Shown piece after piece: positions 1 through 11,275 of a stretch of 64,000 nt of DNA (positions are counted from its first letter, which is position 1; every line of letters starts with the position of its first letter). The stretch is from Paraspadella gotoi (Eukaryota; Chaetognatha): NCBI GenBank assembly GCA_051294375.1, contig CM119266.1:4032420-4096419 (forward strand), read 5' to 3'. The notes beneath the pieces are model-generated. The model was not told the origin of the DNA, did no database searches, and worked only from the letters and a program-made list of their open reading frames with translations. A program made the translations under genes and the position numbers.

Positions 1-305
1 TATTGTATTACGTACCGTTTTTTATTTTCGTTTTGGCAATAAAAACCTAGTTTTTTTCCGAAAAACGTTACATACATAGTTGTGCTAGTCTTGGTTAAAT
101 ATGATTGAACATTCGCAGAAATGAAAATTTTACTGTAAATAGATCACAGCTTTATTATTGTGTACATACAAATAAGTGGGAGATGGCTTTTTAAAGGCAC
201 TGAATGCAAGTAATGGAATCGGAGGGAAAAAAATATTGTACGTAAAATTACGTATAAAATTTAGTGAAGGGGTTTCGGTGGGGAAATTTTTGTTTTCAAA
301 AAGTT
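1..305. other. NHE8 3' UTR/flank
   Basis: AT-rich sequence downstream of the NHE8 stop codon (TGA at 306-308, minus strand). I see no further exon. The 3' untranslated region should run into this stretch, but I could not fix the polyadenylation site. Confidence 0.5.
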
Positions 306-3300
306 TCACAGTTCGGTCTCGTTATTGACAAGACACTCCTGCTCGGAGGTGTTGCCGTCAGAGTGGACGGCGGTCTGTACCTCCTGATACCACTTGTTCG
401 TTAGTTTGTGCATTTGAGTTTTTCCGTCCCTCAATTCCTGGTTATGACGCAGAAAAAGAAACAAAAACTTTTTTTTCGTGATTTAAGTAAAAAAAAAAGG
501 TAAGTTTCGGTTTCATGGACCGACGAAAGAGAGAACTTACCTCTGGCGTCAACTGCCGCGTGAAGAACGGAAATAAATACTTGGCGTCGAATTTGAGAAA
601 TCCTTTGAGATGCGGCTTCATTCTGCTGATCTGAACTCCGTTTCCGGCGCCGACTTCGATTTCAGTCAAAAATCCGGCGTCAGTTTCGGCGTCGGTCGTC
701 GTCAGTTCAGAAAGCTGTTCGGAATCTGAAATAAGGAAATATCGATGTTATTAATAACAAGAACAATTAAAAATAATTAATATTAAATGAGAGCGACTTT
801 CCCCCAAACATATGGTGCCCCGAGGGTCGGAGAGATAATTGCCTTATGACCGTTCTGACTGGGCGAGAACTCGGGTTCAGTGGGTTCGGGTAGTAGTAAT
901 ATTATTACGTAAATGCGTGTAGAAAATTCTTTTATATTTTCTATGCAAACGCGGAGACGAACGTAGTATTTCGCCCACCGTAGAATTGTTTAACGCGAGT
1001 CCCTCTAGACTATGAAGAAGAAAGTCGTAAACTTGTATTTTCATAAAACGTCCGTTTGAAACTCGAGTTTCTTAGCAAGCGAAAGACTTTCGATTTTTTC
1101 ACGAAATCTCTCACGGAAATTGGTTATTGAGAGAACGTTAAAAATATTGGGCGATCGAAGAGTGACCAGAAAATTTCACCAAACGTCCTTATAAGGCTAC
1201 ATTTTTCACAATGCGTACTCTCTCTTTCTTTTCTCTCCGACGGACTATTATCGTTCACATACGCTCTCCTTCCATTCCACATTGCACAAAACTCACCTAT
1301 CGTTTCACCAAATTCCTTGGTTTTGCTTAACGTGATTTCTTTCCTTTTTTTCTTTCTTCTTTTTTTCCTGACTTCGGGAGCATCCAATGACTTAGCGGGC
1401 CGATTTAACAGCTACAACGGAAAACAAGTATCAATCACGGTTCTCTCTCATACTTTTAACAAATTCTGTATATACCTGCAAAAGGGGCATGGTTGAACCT
1501 CCCAAAACTAAAATTGTGAACAAGACGATGATAAGAGTCGTCGTAACTAGGACGTGTCTCTTTTCTTCTGATTCAAGCTCAATGTGAAGGCAAAGGGCGT
1601 AAGCAATAGCACCTCGTAAACCTTTTAAAGTTATATATTACATTTATAATAATAACTGCAGCTAAAGAAAATGACACAAAAACCTACCCGAAAACCACAT
1701 GATAAATTGCATCCTTTTAGTTATCTTGTGCTCTCGAAAATAATTCATGATAAACGACAATGGAAATATATTGGCTGCTCTTCCCAAGAGACACAACACC
1801 TAAAGAAAAGAAAATAAAAGCCATCTGTAATTCTAGTGCATGAACAATTCGACCATTTTCATTATTACGCGTATTTATTTTAAATTTTAAGCAGTTTTGT
1901 ACGCAACTATAATTTCGAGGTACTTGAACTCGTATTTTGAAATAGGATTAACTAGATTTTTATTATTTACCACTTTTTCAATCTTGAAACAATGAATATG
2001 AAGAGACAGTAATAATTATTATGAGTTAGTGACAGAACCGTTCAATATAAGCAGTCCCTGAGATTCGGATCAGGCTGTAACACTGTGTTACAGGGGGTGT
2101 GAAGCGCCCCATCCCTCTTAACTGCTAGGAGACCACCGGGCTAGAACACCGGACCTTTTGGTTGGGAGGGGAATGACTTGCCTCCTCCACCAATGGCCGC
2201 TGATGAACAGTTGGTGGATTTTAGTCCACCATAAAGATAATAAACGTTGCGCAATAGTAGATAGTAGATAACTTAATGTATTGGGGAGCAGTTTTCATCG
2301 GGATCTCAAAACTCGCGGTTTCCGCACGATTAGTTCTTGACAAAGGAAAAACCTTTCAGAGGGGAAAATAATTTCAAGGTTGACAATATTATACAAAAAT
2401 AAATATTATACAGTTATAAACTAAACTATTAAAATATTCCCAAAAAATAAAAATAAAAATAAAGCTTCAAAGTTGGAATACATATATAAATAATAAATTT
2501 ATACATAATAAATTACTAGTAGAATCAGTAGAATCACATTTTCCCCTAAAAAAAATAAACAAAGAACGTTACGGAGCAACCATCAAAATAAAGCATATTC
2601 CCGAGGATTCTATGAAATTTTTCTCAGCACCAAAACAACCGTCACAGAAGAACGAACCAAAAACACATTTAGTCAAGAAAATCACAAAACGCAACCGAAA
2701 AAATGAAATGCGCACTAATTATACTTATGCTTTACAAGTTAATTCCACGGACATTAGCAATTTTACAATTGAACGAAACTGACCACGCCGTCATCAAAGG
2801 AGAAACCCTAACAATTGGTGGAAAAGGCAACGGAACCTGCAAATACAGCGGCACATGGTCGAAAATACCAACTTGGATAATGGAAAACAAGACTTCCGCC
2901 TACCTAATTTCGGCAGGTAATAAAACAAGACAAGAAACGCAGGGTTAAAACATAGTGAAAGCTTAACAGTAAAATTTATCCCTTGACAATTTACTGGCAA
3001 TACTCTCGTAAGAGTAGAATCCACTAGAAATGAAATATTTCAACTGATCAGGCGCTAATTTGTTTGAAAAATATGGAGACGTTACACCGGATATTCGACT
3101 CAAGAAAACCAGAGAACCCGGGGTAGGTTAAAATTATTTTTTTGAAAAAAATATTAAGCGAATTAACCAATTATTTACACTTCTAGGATATTAACGTATT
3201 TTCGCTCGTGATTGAAACCAAAAATACTTCTTTAGCCGGTCGGTACAAGTGCGAACACAGCGACGAACCGGAGGAGGTTTACAATATATTAAAAATTTAG

Positions 3301-6300
3301 CGTCATTTATTAATAATAGGAAAAGTATAATTAACGGTTAAAATAATTAACAATTATTTGAAGGTCATTCACAACGTCGTAGTCATGGACGACTTAAAAT
3401 GTAAACAAAATCAAGTCGTTTTTCTCGTTGGAGAAGATCAACTTAACGTCAATTGCACAATACCCATTTGGGGAGCGCCAAGTAAATTGTTTACATAACA
3501 AGAATACAATGCGGTTTAAGTTATGTCATTCATTTCTATTTTAAAGATCACGCTCTGCCCACGCTGGAATTATATTCGTCACAATCCAGTGAAGACATTT
3601 TGAGTAACTACACTTGGAACGACAGAGGGGAATGGAGAACTTTACTTGAAGAAGACGTGTTGACCAATCGGATCGAAGACAGGGTACGTACAACATTAAA
3701 GTTTTAACATTATTATTTAGGATTAATTGAATTTCTGTGTCACGATTTAAAGGAATACGTCACTGGCGAAAACGAACTCACGTTACAAATTCTTCGAAAT
3801 GTCACCATTCATGATCATGGAAAATCATTCACATGCAACATGACAGGTGCGCAATTGCTTAAATCTAAATTAAATTTAAATTTTTATTCTTCAAATAAAT
3901 GTTCTTCCAACAGATATGCGTGGATGGAATGTCGAGGCCCCACTTCCAGAATGTTTAAAGATGACAGAAATAATTGTTCATCACGCGCCAGAATTTACCA
4001 TCGCGCTCGAAACTTCGCAATCTAAACATTTTCAAGACGACCGTCTGAATTTGACGTGTGGCGTAGTAGGTAATTTACAGAAAACGCTTTTACATACATA
4101 GCGGATACAATCATACCTGACATGAACATAAATATTTTAAAGAAATAACCATATATTTAAAATTTGGTCAGGAAATCCACGTCCCACCATTAAATGGTTA
4201 ATCAACAACATCAGCGACGATCGCATCAGACCAAAAGAACTTTTGGCGCCAAGAGAGATAATTTCCGTCGTCTTGTTTCGAGTCAGAGAAGGAGACAACA
4301 TTATCAGTTGCGTCGCTTCTAATAACCTCAGCACCATCGTTGTGACCACGCCCTTGGTCATTCTTCCACCAGCTGTCATTACTAACGTCACCTTTGATCC
4401 AAATCCAGTACGAGAGGTAAAAATAAATAAGAACTAGATCCAGTAAATGACTAGACCAACAACCACGGCTCTTTTTCATTGGAGAAGAGCTGAACCGAAA
4501 TTCCTATTCTTTTTTAATTGGAACTTAAAATAATACACCATTAGTGATCATGTTAAATAAGCACTTAATAATCAGGGAGACGAACTTTTCATCAATTGCT
4601 CGGCGTTTCCTCCCGCCCACATGGATTTCTATTACGAGTGGACGGAGGGCGACGAGAAAATCGAGAACTCGACTCTCATCGCGGATAAATCGATGAATAA
4701 CAGAAGCGTGAGATGTTTGGCTTCTTTGGTTTCGCGATTCGGAGAGGCAAGGTAACTCGAATAAAGATTTCAACTATCTCAAGTAAATGCAAATTGGTTT
4801 TAAGTATTATCTTGTGATTCATCAGAAACACTTCGATGATCACGGCAAACGCTATCAACGTGACATATGGAGCCTACATATCTTGCGAAGATGTGGAGGC
4901 GGCGGAATCCGGGGATCACGTGTTGGTTTGTGATTTAGAGGCGAACCCTCCCTTTGCGGAGAAAGACATTGCTTGGCGGGACGAAGAGGGGAGATTTCTG
5001 GACAATGAGAAGTTTTACATCAACACCACCGTGGACGGACTCAAGGTTTCAAGTCATTGAAAGTCGACATTAACAATCAAGAAATCAAAAGCTTTTAACA
5101 GTTATTTTATCGCAGGTCATTTCAAAGCTTACCATCTATCGGGAATACATTTACAAAAAACAAAGACTGGATTTTATATTTGGTTTAACAGACAACAGTA
5201 AAACTCGTCAGATTGTTGTGGATTTTCAAGATGTTAACATAAGCACGGCTTCGGCAGGTTTAACAGGTGGTTAATGCCAAATTTAATGACTTATCCTTTC
5301 GTATATTTTATCAGATTTATATCCGTTTTCAGCTGGAATCGTTATCGGCGCAGTAGTCATACTGTTGCTTATTATCGTACTCATTTTCGGTATAAAATCT
5401 GCGGCCGCTCGAAACGGTCAAGGCGTGTGTAACGACATAAACGTAATTGAAAGCGCGAATCCAAAAAAGCCATTGCCAAACGAGCCAGCATTGAAAGGTA
5501 AAAAGAATTTCATTCCGCCATCAGTTTTAACTGAAATCCCAACTTAAAAAATAAAGGATCGATCTATATTTTTCAGAAGAGACTCCAGAGTATCTCGTCC
5601 GCGGAGTCAGAAGCGAAGGAGCGCGTCGGACGTCGGTCGCTCAATCGACGGGCGTCAAAAAAGAAATAAGAAAAACGTCGGTCGCGGAATCCGTGGGAGC
5701 GAAGAGCGCGGAACGATTGTCCGTCGCCGAGTCCGTCAGCATCATGAGCGCCGCTTCGAGGCGGACGACCGACTTCACGCGACCCAAATCCGGCGTCGAA
5801 ATAATCGCAACTTCGCGTCCAACGTCGGCGATTTCGAACGTCGTGAAACCGGAGTCACACCCACAAGAAACCATGTCTAAGGGACCATCGTCGCGTCCGG
5901 CTTCGCGTGCTCAGTCGCCTCCGGAATCCGCCAGAGCTCAAAGAGACGAGCGCCTACAATCATCGCGGGCTCGATCGAGAGAAGCGCCTTCCACCGGCGA
6001 ATCTCCGAAACCGATCGATAGGATTCGACCGCCGTCGCTGACGGAATCCGACAAAGAATTTGAGGACGAACCGGAAGAATTTGAGGACGAACCGGAAGAA
6101 ACTTCGCGAGCGGAATCGGCGAATTCAAACGTCGAGAATCTAGTCAGGACGGCCACGCCCTCTTCCGGATTGATCCCCGTTAAATCGGGACCGAGACGAA
6201 CTTCTCTAGCGGATTCTATAAGTCGAGCGTCGGCGACGGTTGAACCGATCGGACGCGTCGAAGTTGCCAAAGCTTGACAACATTTTTTTTTTGTGCTTTC

Positions 6301-9300
6301 ATTTTCGTCATATTTCACTTTCATAGAAATATAAGTCATTTACAGCATCACCACAATATGTGAACATATTTTTTAAACAAATGTCGAGAATAAGCTGGCC
6401 CTATGAAAAAGGAAGAGCCAATACAGAATGAATAAATCATTTTTATAAACTTCGTAAGACTAAAGTGGGAAAAGACCGACATATGCATATTGCATTATGA
6501 ACCCATCTGATAGGATAATAAAATAGCAAGACCCTGCAAATTTTCAATTACGACACAGTTTAGTAGTTTGTTAGCTTACGACATTGATAATAAATTAACT
6601 AATAACTATCTTGCCCCTGACTATAAATAATTAATTGATCAAATGCTATTTACTCACAATGCTCCAAATGACAAAGGCGGGTCGGACGTCGTGACTGAAA
6701 GAAAATATAGCGAGACCGAGATAAGCGAAGACCGCAGTCTCGGCGAGGAAGGCCAGAGTTCGGAATGTCTGTTGAACCGTGATCTGCGTCACGGGCGAAA
6801 GGTTGAAGTGAGTGTAATGCGACATCACGATGCCACAAAACAAAATCGCCATGATGCCTGAAGGGAAATTAACTAATTAATCAATGTAGTGTTAAAATGG
6901 GGCGACTGGATTGATGAGCTGGTTGTGGTACCGGATAAGTGAATGCCTTCGGCCAGAGAATAAGGCAAATAACAAAATATTAACATCATGCTGAATTCAA
7001 GAGATGGAGTTTTTCTGAGATCAACGTGTTTCAAAAGCTGAAAACAAAAAAAATCAATCAAAAATAATTATTAACTTTTAGAAAAATCAAATGGATGTCT
7101 TTTGTTTAAATCGCACGTAAAAGATAAGGAAAGATGTCGCTCACCAACGCGGAAACCAGTCCAGTAGAAACTCCTATCGCCGCTGATGCAAAAAATGTTT
7201 TGACGAAGTTAGAGACGGCTTTTGCAAAAAGCGTAAATGTTGATAAATCCTTGTGCTTGTCTAAATCCATGATTGACCTTCAGATAACCATATATAAATA
7301 AATACAAATAAAGGCCTACATTTCGATTCTAACACACATGTTTGTAATTAATCTCAGCCGAAAGTTTTGATTAAACACAAGTACTACTTACGAAGTTAAC
7401 ACGATTGAAACGGCGTCATTTAAAATAGACTCTCCAAAGACGAGCATGTTAAGAATAGGATCGACATCGAGCGCTGAAAATATGGCCAAAGTGGCCACTG
7501 GATCGACGGCCGAGATAAGTGACCCAAACGCGAATGATTCCACGAGAGAGAGACGATAGGCGACTTCCGCCACGCCCAAGAGAGAGATACCCGCGCCTGG
7601 GAAAAGGTGGTGACGGATGGGATGCAGTTCAACTAATAAAATACTTTTTATTTATTTTAAACCGATGAAAGCAGAATATGCTTATATAAGTATATGGTGG
7701 ACTAAAATCCACCAACCGTTCATCAGTGGCCATTGGTGCCAGAGGCTAGTCATTCTCCTTCCAACCCAAAGGTCCGGGGTTCAAGCCCAGTGGTCACCTA
7801 GCAGTTTAGTGGGACGGGGCGCTTAACCCGCCTGTAACACGGTGTTACAGCCTAATCCGAAGCTCAGGGACTGCTTATATTGAACGGTTCTGTCATTAAC
7901 ATATATCAATAATCACTGTCTCTTCAAGTATGATTTTATGGTTGTTGTGAAATCATTACATTTTTTTCCATCCAGTTTTGCTTTAAATTTTTTTATATTT
8001 TTTTTAATGAAGTTGCGAAATAACAATACTTGAAAAAATGGCGGAAGAAGAATTGCCCCTTATATCTGAAGACGATGAAAACACCGCAAGTGCCAACCTT
8101 ACAATTTCGAGCCCAAACCCAAACAGAACTTTTCTGAAAATAATTTTCTCAGCCGGGACAATTATTTCAACAATTGGACTTTACGCTTCTACTCCGATAT
8201 ATGCTTCAGTCATGACGCAAGTTGCTGACATATATTGCCAACTTCTTATGACGGGTTTTCTATGTCCAATACTGCTACTAATATCATGGTTCAGTAAGTG
8301 ATAACGTCATCCAACTTTATCACTATCAGAGTTAATTTAAATTAAATTTTTATTTCAACTATTAACATTACAGTCCAACAATTGCTTGTCACAAAGGAAA
8401 GAATATATCTTATAACTTCAACCCCATTTAAAATACTTATTTTGTGTGGATTTCTCAGCACTATTCAAAATATAGTTGTGGTTTTGGCAACTTTACCATC
8501 GCGAACCCCTTCATATTTAATTCCTTTATTGAGCCCTGCAGTGATACCATTTACGGCTGTGGTACGATTTTTAATTCTTAAAAAGCGCTTATCAATTCGT
8601 CAGGTAAGCTTATTTAAACCAATTTATGGACTCAAGCTATAATTGAAGATGTAATTGAATTTTAACTTCCCCCAAAACGCAGATAATCTGTTGTGTAATT
8701 GTCATAGCTGGACTTGTTATTTCATCAATACCAACAATTTGTTCCTTACCTACACGTGAAGATGACACACAAGTCGATAGCAAAACTGGCTTTTCTTTTC
8801 TTTGGCCAATGCTAATTCTTATAGGTCAAATACCAGTAGCCATTAATTACGTGCTTTACGAAAATGGTAAGGAATTCCTTATCAGAAAATATTATAATTT
8901 ATAATTTAAAATTATAAATTAACTAATATTTTCTTATTCTGACATTTCACACGCTTATACTTGTACTTCTCAGGAGCCCAACGACACACAAAAGAACTAC
9001 TTTTATTTTATTTTTGGACACAACTTTTCGGATTTTTGTGGGTGATAATACTTTTTTGGATGGATATTATTCCCGGTTTTGGACAAGCATCGTCCCTGAC
9101 AGATTTTGGGCATAAAATTGAGAGCAGTATTTTGTGTCATTTTGGATCAAATTGGGATTCTCACAAAGGCTGCAAAAAAGTCCCTTTAATGTTTGTCCTC
9201 AACACTCTTTCTTATGTGGGAACTGATGTGTTTTTAATATGCATTATGGCAGTTTCGGAAGGTAAGCACAATTTTGTAAACAATTGGTAAGGATGAAAAT

Positions 9301-11275
9301 CTGTTTATAACTTATCATATACAATATCTATATTTTTTATAGGGTCCGTCTTTTCAACCCTGGTTGGTTGCTTGTCATTACCATTGTCATCTTTCTTTTG
9401 GCTCCTATTTAAATATGATGAAAAACAATTGGCGCTGCTGTGGGAGCCTGTCATAAATTACACTGCTTTGTTCCCCTTGGCGGGATTGTGCCTGCTGTTG
9501 CCATCTACTATTATTTATGAACGATAAATACTATTAAAACTTCACTTTAGCATGATTGGAATTTTCCTTGTTTATTTAAAAAAAAATTTTTCAATTACCT
9601 CACCGGTATAAAAAACTATAAAACTGACTCTTTGGCTAATTAATTATACAAACCTTGACACATATTGCGACAAGGCACTAAAAAATCCAATATACGAATT
9701 AATTGTTGCAAAAAACTCGATAATGTCAATAATGTTTTCGATCTCATTACCCCTTTTTATTGTTAATAACTTAAGCTGACTTAATAGAAATACCTCATTT
9801 TTCTTTTAATGTTATGCTTACCGATGACGATGGCAGAAAGCAGCGTACCAAATATAGCGAAGATCATGATAGAGCCAAGATTTTGAAAAAAGTTCCCTTT
9901 ATGCAAATTATATCCGCTTTCAAAAATGATGGGAGGTAAAATAAGAAGGAAAAATGTAGTGGGAGAAAAAGCCTCTTCTTTTTTCCAGTTATAAGTTTTT
10001 GAAATGAGAGTCAGTAGAGCACCTAAGAAGAAAAATATATACTCCATTATAAATACGCTAAACAGTCATTTAGTGTACAAAACGAATATATATATAAGTT
10101 TTTGGCAAACTTACCAATGAGGCCTCCCAGAAAAACTATGGCAATACTCTCAGGTAGGTAATGGAACTTCGTGATAAGCAATAAATGAACGACTAGTATA
10201 CAAAAAGCTGTGAAGAAAAAAATAGAATCTTATTATAATTTAAATGTCGTTAAAAACAAATAATTTAAATTTGAGCGTGACAAACGAAAACTTACCCAAA
10301 ACAATGAGAATAAAGAAAATAGTGATAGAGGATTGTTTTTCCTCCTGTGCTGCTCCTTTTTTAGGTAAGGGCGCTTCCTCCTTTTCGGTCGTCGTAGTCG
10401 TAGGAGCTAATGTCGTCGTCATGTTGAGATCGACGGTTCCGTTGAGATCCGTAAAATTACCATCGATCGATCTAAAGATAAATTTTTAAAAAAATAAAGT
10501 AATTACTAGACATAGCGTTTCGGCTTTCTTTTTGTTGCGGTAACGATTAAGATGAAACAAAGTTTTAATTTGTTACAAACAACGATTTTTCGAGTCTTCG
10601 TCAGCGCTTAGTCGAAAATTGTCCATTTTTTATTGTCAAAAATCATTGATTGTAACAAATAAAAACTTTGTTTTCTCTTCACTAAACATTCCATAGATTC
10701 ATTTTAAAAATTTTCTCCTAATCATTCTAGTAATAATAATAATAATAAAAATATCAACATCCCAAGTCTACAAATGATAGCTTACAGTTTTTCATGGTGA
10801 TTCGTTTGCGAATTCCCCGGCGAATCATGATCAGCCTCGGGTTTACCCAGAGCAGCCTCGATGTCGCCTTTAACATCTCCATCGTCCTTTGGGTTTTCAT
10901 TCAAGATGATGCGGTCGATGAACTTGGGTGTCGTCGTCGTCTTCGCTTGGGAGGATGTGATCGACGAAAGTGTTGAAGGTTTGGTCGTCGCGGTGGAGTT
11001 GGAGTCGAACGACGTCGTCGGCGAAGAATTGACGAGGTTGTTGGGATTCGAGGCGGAGGATCCGTCGTCCGAAGAGACGCCGTCGCCGAAACACGTTGTG
11101 GTCGCGATGGCGACCAATAGAGCTGACGAGAGAGGAAATCAAACATCTTGGAATTACTGTTCCATGTCTTAACCTTTATATTTAATTATAACAATACAAA
11201 TAGTTAATTATCTCTTAAACCAAAACTCGCACCTGCCTTGAAGATAAGAGGCTTCCATCTCCAGATGATAGTCAT
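306..11275 (-). CDS. SLC9A8: NHE8-type Na+/H+ exchanger (14 exons)
   Basis: Electroneutral Na+(K+)/H+ antiporter of the NHE8 branch, which acts in Golgi, endosome and apical membranes. Exons by my splice model (complement): 11233-11275, 10786-11122, 10296-10471, 10115-10207, 9822-10022, 7392-7596, 7145-7277, 6932-7037, 6658-6857, 1688-1799, 1476-1621, 1297-1411, 541-725, 306-437. All junctions are GT-AG and phases close to 728 codons including TGA. Diagnostic NHE8 motifs: LPPIIFESGYNLHKGNFFQN, SLISAVDPVATLAIF, NMLVFGESILNDAVSIVL with the conserved Glu and Asp, VMSHYTHFNLSPVTQ, and the C-terminal KGFLKFDAKYLFPFFTRQLT. The start MTIIWRWKPLIFKA followed by a hydrophobic stretch looks like a signal or first membrane segment. 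Exon 2 encodes a roughly 110-residue Ser/Thr/Asn-rich luminal stretch, which makes the protein about 150 residues longer than human NHE8 (581). Introns 9 and 5 contain whole plus-strand genes. Confidence 0.95.
1999..2236 (-). mobile_element. tRNA-derived SINE, copy 1
   Basis: This segment is the reverse complement of the segment at 7693-7926, with scattered substitutions and small indels. In the minus orientation it opens with GGTGGACTAAAATCCACCAA. It then carries a tRNA-like region with a degenerate B box (GGTCCGGTGTTCTAGCCC) and a GTAACAC(A)GTGTTAC palindrome, and ends with TATTGAACGGTTCTGTCA and GTCTCTTCA. It lies in NHE8 intron 9, downstream of the NHE8 exon at 6658 and upstream of the nested Ig gene. 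The B box is more decayed than in copy 2, so this copy is probably inactive. Confidence 0.75.
2703..6277 (+). CDS. Ig-domain type I membrane receptor nested in NHE8 intron
   Basis: Unrecognised single-pass cell-surface protein of the immunoglobulin superfamily. Exons: 2703-2916, 3052-3122, 3187-3276, 3364-3481, 3547-3683, 3753-3846, 3914-4069, 4172-4416, 4576-4751, 4826-5045, 5116-5257 (or 5266), 5315-5497, 5577-6277. Phases close to about 848 residues. A signal peptide (about residues 1-19) precedes roughly five Ig-like units. Their Cys pairs sit in GTCKYSG...RYKCEH (C46/C117), NVNCT...SFTCNM (C156/C238), LNLTCGVVGNPRPTIKWL...ISCVAS, FINCSAF...YEWTE...VRCLAS, and VLVCDLEANPP...IAWRDEEGRF. 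Many N-glycosylation sequons are present. A transmembrane helix (AGIVIGAVVILLLIIVLIFG, about 560-582) is followed by a roughly 265-residue Ser/Arg/Glu-rich cytoplasmic tail with recurring (R/K)-x-S-V-A-E-S motifs and a tandem EFEDEPE. The donors gtttac and gtttca are weak. AATAAA at 6431 could serve polyadenylation. Probably adhesion or receptor signalling; ligand unknown. Confidence 0.85.
7693..7926 (+). mobile_element. tRNA-derived SINE, copy 2
   Basis: Plus-strand copy of the element at 1999-2236. It contains a good RNA polymerase III B box (GGTCCGGGGTTCAAGCCC, near 7770-7790) within a tRNA-like 5' part (GTGCCAGAGGCTAGTCATTC...). The unique body carries GTAACACGGTGTTAC and the tail TATTGAACGGTTCTGTCA. 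It lies in NHE8 intron 5, just upstream of the CRT-like gene. It is inverted relative to copy 1. Confidence 0.8.
8038..9527 (+). CDS. CRT/CLT-like transporter (DMT superfamily) nested in NHE8 intron
   Basis: Multi-pass membrane transporter of the chloroquine-resistance-transporter-like/plant CLT family. Exons 8038-8293, 8374-8603, 8683-8866, 8974-9261 and 9343-9527 all have GT-AG borders (donors gtaagt, gtaagc, gtaagg, gtaagc) and phases close to 380 residues. About ten hydrophobic segments are visible. Family-like features: LSPAVIPFTAVVRFLILKKR followed by LSIRQ and a hydrophobic helix (the DMT x-R-x-R-x-x-x-x-Q pattern); FLWPMLILIGQIPVAINYVL; and the loop CHFGSNWDSHKGCKKVPLMF with paired cysteines before LNTLSYVGTDVF and a GS...LSLPLSSFFW helix, which follows the CRT/CLT loop-7 pattern. 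The cytosolic N-terminus MAEEELPLISEDDE has an acidic dileucine-type signal (ExxxLI), which suggests lysosomal sorting. Known relatives sit in vacuole, digestive vacuole or plastid and move amino acids, peptides or thiols. The substrate here is unknown. Confidence 0.75.
9528..9821. other. NHE8 intron remainder
   Basis: AT-rich intron sequence between the end of the nested CRT-like gene and the next NHE8 exon at 9822. It must hold the 3' untranslated region of the nested gene. No other feature is seen. Confidence 0.4.
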
